Source: CAUZWH01 sp965224275 (lineage in GTDB: Bacteria > Pseudomonadota > Alphaproteobacteria > SHVV01). Taken from it: a stretch of 64,000 nt of DNA. Both the position numbers and the translations under genes were made by a program. The stretch covers positions 1 to 64,000 of the forward strand of contig CBDCYR010000006.1 in assembly GCA_965224275.1 (NCBI GenBank). Direction: 5' to 3'. Each line of letters opens with the position of its first letter. Positions within the stretch are counted from its first letter, which is position 1. The notes under the pieces were generated by a model that was not told the DNA's origin, made no database searches, and was given only the letters and a program-made list of their open reading frames with translations. Below are positions 61,857-64,000 of the stretch, one piece after another.

Positions 61857-62273
61857 ATGGCGTACGCCGGCGATGTGACGCCCGACGCTGCATGGCGGAC
61901 GCTTGAGGAAGATCCGCGCGCGGTGCTGGTTGATGTCAGAACCGATGCCGAGTGGGCTTATGTCGGCAATCCCGATCTCTCGAAACTCGGAAAAGCGGTG
62001 GTCCGCGTGTCGTGGCAGGAATTTCCTGGGATGGAGGTAAACCCCAACTTTGTCGCAGAGCTTGGTTCGGCGGGTATCGAGAAAGATCAGACTTTGTTGT
62101 TCATATGCCGTTCCGGGGCGCGCTCGAAATCCGCTGCTCTCGTCATGACCGATGCCGGTTTTACGCGTTGCCACAACGTGGCGGAAGGATTTGAGGGCGA
62201 TCGTGACGGTGATGGACATCGTGGCAAGGTCGGCGGCTGGAGACAGCGCGGGTTGCCATGGGTGCAAGGTTGA
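61857..62273 (+). CDS. Rhodanese-domain sulfurtransferase
   Basis: A 138-residue single-domain rhodanese. The active Cys lies in LLFICRSGARSKSAA, with DVRTDAEWAYVG as the family N-terminal motif. The active loop CRSGARS is typical of GlpE/PspE-like enzymes that carry persulfide. It has only a weak ribosome binding site. Ends 16 bases before dnaA and is probably co-transcribed with it. Sulfur donor and acceptor unknown. Confidence 0.88.
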   Translation: MAYAGDVTPDAAWRTLEEDPRAVLVDVRTDAEWAYVGNPDLSKLGKAVVRVSWQEFPGMEVNPNFVAELGSAGIEKDQTLLFICRSGARSKSAALVMTDAGFTRCHNVAEGFEGDRDGDGHRGKVGGWRQRGLPWVQG

Positions 62274-62289
62274 TCATGGTGGTGGGCAG

Positions 62290-63681
62290 ATGAACGAAAG
62301 CGACGCTCGCGAAGCATGGGAGAGCGTTCGTTCCGGTCTGCGGAACGAGCTTGGAGACGCGACTTTCAACAGCTGGTTGAAGTCGATGTCTCTGGTCGAA
62401 TGCAGCGGTAGCCAAGTGACCATCGGCGTGCCGACGCGTTTTGTCCGCGATTGGGTAACATCCCACTACGCCGAGCGTATCCTAAAGCTGTGGCGCAGTG
62501 CCGATAGTGGTGTCCGCTCCGTTGACATTCGGGTTGATTCCAGGACAACCCGTAGACGTCGCGACGAGCAGGATGCCGACGAAGAGTTAGTGCCGGCATC
62601 TCAAGTTTCGCGTGAGGCGTCGATTTCGGGCGGCCAAAACCTATGGCACGAGGATATGAGCGCGCCGCTCGACCCGCGCTTTCGCTTTGAGAGCTTCGTG
62701 GTCGGCAAGCCCAACGAACTGGCCTATGCCGCAGCTAGGCGGGTGGCGGAAACCCCGAGTGTGCCATTCAATCCGCTGTTTATTTATGGCGGTGTGGGGC
62801 TCGGGAAAACCCACCTGATGCACGCGATTGCCTGGCAGATTAGCGAAGCCTATCCGGATCGGCGGGTTGTTTATCTATCGGCCGAGAAGTTCATGTACCA
62901 GTTTGTGCGGGCGCTGCGATTCAAAGACGTGATGGCGTTCAAACAGCAATTTCGTTCGGTCGATGTGTTGATGATCGACGATGTACAATTCATTAGCGGC
63001 AAGGATTCGACGCAAGAAGAGTTTTTTCACACATTCAACGCTTTGGTAGATCAGAATCGCCAAATCGTCATTTCTGGCGATCGCTCGCCGTCGGATCTTG
63101 ATGGAATGGAAGAACGTATGCGCTCGCGGCTCGGGTGGGGCCTGGTCGCTGATATCCATGCAACCGACTACGAACTTCGCCTCGGCATCCTACAATCCAA
63201 GCTCGAACTCTCGGGCGGCCCCGAGGTTCCCTTGCGGGTGCTTGAGTTCCTCGCACATCGGATCACGTCAAACGTGCGTGAGCTGGAAGGAGCGCTTAAT
63301 CGGGTGCTGGCTTACTCAAACCTGATCGGCCGTTCAATCGCGCTCGAAATGGCTCAGGATGTGCTGCGCGATCTCTTACGGGCCAATGACCGCCGGGTCA
63401 CGATCGAGGATATCCAGAAACGCGTCGCGGAACACTACAACATTCGCCTCGCCGACATGCATTCGCCACGGCGGGCGCGATCGGTTGCGCGCCCGCGCCA
63501 GGTCGCGATGTACCTCGCCAAACAATTGACAACCCGCTCGCTGCCCGAGATCGGCCGCAAGTTTGGCGGTCGCGACCACACGACGGTGATGCACGCCGTT
63601 CGAAAAATCGATGAGCTACGCGCCGCCGATGCCGGCTTGTCGGAGGATATCGATCTCCTCAAGCGTATGCTCGAGACCTAG
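62290..63681 (+). CDS. dnaA: Chromosomal replication initiator DnaA
   Basis: A 463-residue AAA+ initiator. Domain I starts MNESDAREAWESVRSGL. Domain III carries Walker A GGVGLGKTHLMHAI and Walker B-region VLMIDDVQFISGKDSTQEEF. Domain IV has the DnaA signature GGRDHTTVMHAVRKID. Domain II is short. ATG at 62290 has GGTGGTGGG upstream. It precedes dnaN by about 270 bases. Confidence 0.97.
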   Translation: MNESDAREAWESVRSGLRNELGDATFNSWLKSMSLVECSGSQVTIGVPTRFVRDWVTSHYAERILKLWRSADSGVRSVDIRVDSRTTRRRRDEQDADEELVPASQVSREASISGGQNLWHEDMSAPLDPRFRFESFVVGKPNELAYAAARRVAETPSVPFNPLFIYGGVGLGKTHLMHAIAWQISEAYPDRRVVYLSAEKFMYQFVRALRFKDVMAFKQQFRSVDVLMIDDVQFISGKDSTQEEFFHTFNALVDQNRQIVISGDRSPSDLDGMEERMRSRLGWGLVADIHATDYELRLGILQSKLELSGGPEVPLRVLEFLAHRITSNVRELEGALNRVLAYSNLIGRSIALEMAQDVLRDLLRANDRRVTIEDIQKRVAEHYNIRLADMHSPRRARSVARPRQVAMYLAKQLTTRSLPEIGRKFGGRDHTTVMHAVRKIDELRAADAGLSEDIDLLKRMLET

Positions 63682-63758
63682 AATTCACGTCGATCCGGAT
63701 CGCTTTCGCGGCTGCGGCTCCGAGCGTTTAGGGTATCGCGGCTACGATATTGTAACTC

Positions 63759-63776
63759 TTTGTAATTAAATACAAA
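63759..63776. promoter_or_regulatory. Inverted repeat in the dnaA-dnaN gap
   Basis: TTTGTA and TACAAA, six-base arms with a six-base AT spacer, in an AT-rich patch. Possible operator or DnaA-independent regulatory site. Confidence 0.25.
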
Positions 63777-63835
63777 ACAAGGTGTGCGTGGGCGGATCAC
63801 CGGGGTTGAAATAGCGCCCCCTTGCAGGTCTTTTT

Positions 63836-63844
63836 TGCTATACT
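63836..63844 (+). promoter_or_regulatory. Possible extended -10 promoter of dnaN
   Basis: TGCTATACT fits the extended -10 form TGN-TATACT, after a T-run; no good -35 box at normal distance. About 110 bases before dnaN. Confidence 0.35.
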
Positions 63845-63952
63845 CAATCTGGCCTGTTCAACGGTCTTACATCACCGCTTCAGGAAAACTAGCTGCTGCA
63901 ACCCAGTCGGCCCATTTGCGGCCGACGGCACGTCTGGAATGTCCGTAGTCGA

Positions 63953-64000
63953 ATGAAACTAACTATAGAACGCAGTGCTCTGTTAATCGCGCTGGGGCAC
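63953..64000 (+). CDS. dnaN: DNA polymerase III beta subunit (5' end only)
   Basis: The first 16 codons, MKLTIERSALLIALGH, match the N-terminus of the sliding clamp DnaN. The gene continues past the window edge. Its position after dnaA is the classic dnaA-dnaN order. Confidence 0.85.
   Translation, partial: MKLTIERSALLIALGH

Noticed and set aside
1..64000. tRNA or rRNA genes, CRISPR arrays, prophage or toxin-antitoxin loci
   Set aside because: None recognised on reading both strands; short repeats seen are hairpins or parts of the MITE-like element. A tRNAscan or CRISPR search was not possible here.

Overview
This window comes from a GC-rich alphaproteobacterium, most like a Rhodospirillales-type lineage. 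The placement rests on several conserved alphaproteobacterial gene orders: mutS/glnD/murJ/trpS; lnt/XRE regulator/metK/trmB/rimP/nusA/ylxR/infB/rbfA/truB/rpsO/pnp; and dut/coaBC/ubiB/ubiE with mutM/enoyl-CoA hydratase/rpsT/dnaA/dnaN. It also carries MucR and Irr, which are alphaproteobacterial regulators. No rRNA, tRNA, CRISPR array, prophage or complete insertion sequence was seen.

Layout. 1-5148: an AmpG-like permease cut by the window edge, a methyltransferase, a macrodomain protein, a tiny exported protein, an OlsB-like acyltransferase and a short malic enzyme. 5321-8086: mutS. 8141-18264: an accessory block of about 10 kb between mutS and glnD, holding two Rieske oxygenase alpha subunits, a periplasmic binding protein and a permease (no ATPase), an amidinotransferase-fold enzyme, a carboxymuconolactone-decarboxylase-like protein, a beta-hydroxyacid dehydrogenase and three EamA transporters. 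It looks like an uptake and catabolism module for an unknown organic, possibly nitrogen-containing, compound. 18396-25150: glnD, murJ, trpS, a UspA-type protein and nfu. 25372-28254: three envelope hydrolases, interrupted by a palindromic MITE-like element of about 285 bp. 28330-30740: tsaB, a TusA-like gene, mucR and plsC.

30827-48625 is a nearly continuous housekeeping block for tRNA modification, ribosome maturation, lipoprotein acylation, SAM synthesis, transcription elongation, translation initiation and RNA decay. 48864-53471 holds a nitronate-monooxygenase-like enzyme, the haem/iron regulator irr, and a rubrerythrin / Fe-S oxidoreductase / DUF3501 cassette whose promoter region has a good match to the Irr box. 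This cassette is the best candidate in the window for a poorly described functional system. 53496-58910 is a minus-strand run (SH3 protein, moeB, dut, coaBC, ubiB, ubiE). 58959-64000 leads through mutM, a hypothetical exported protein, an enoyl-CoA hydratase and rpsT into an AT-rich region with a DnaA-box-like and a CtrA-box-like site, then a 20-codon leader ORF, a rhodanese gene, dnaA and the start of dnaN.

Function names rest on motifs and family resemblance read by eye. Regulatory sites are pattern matches without experimental support. Starts were chosen from ribosome binding sites, overlaps and family N-termini.
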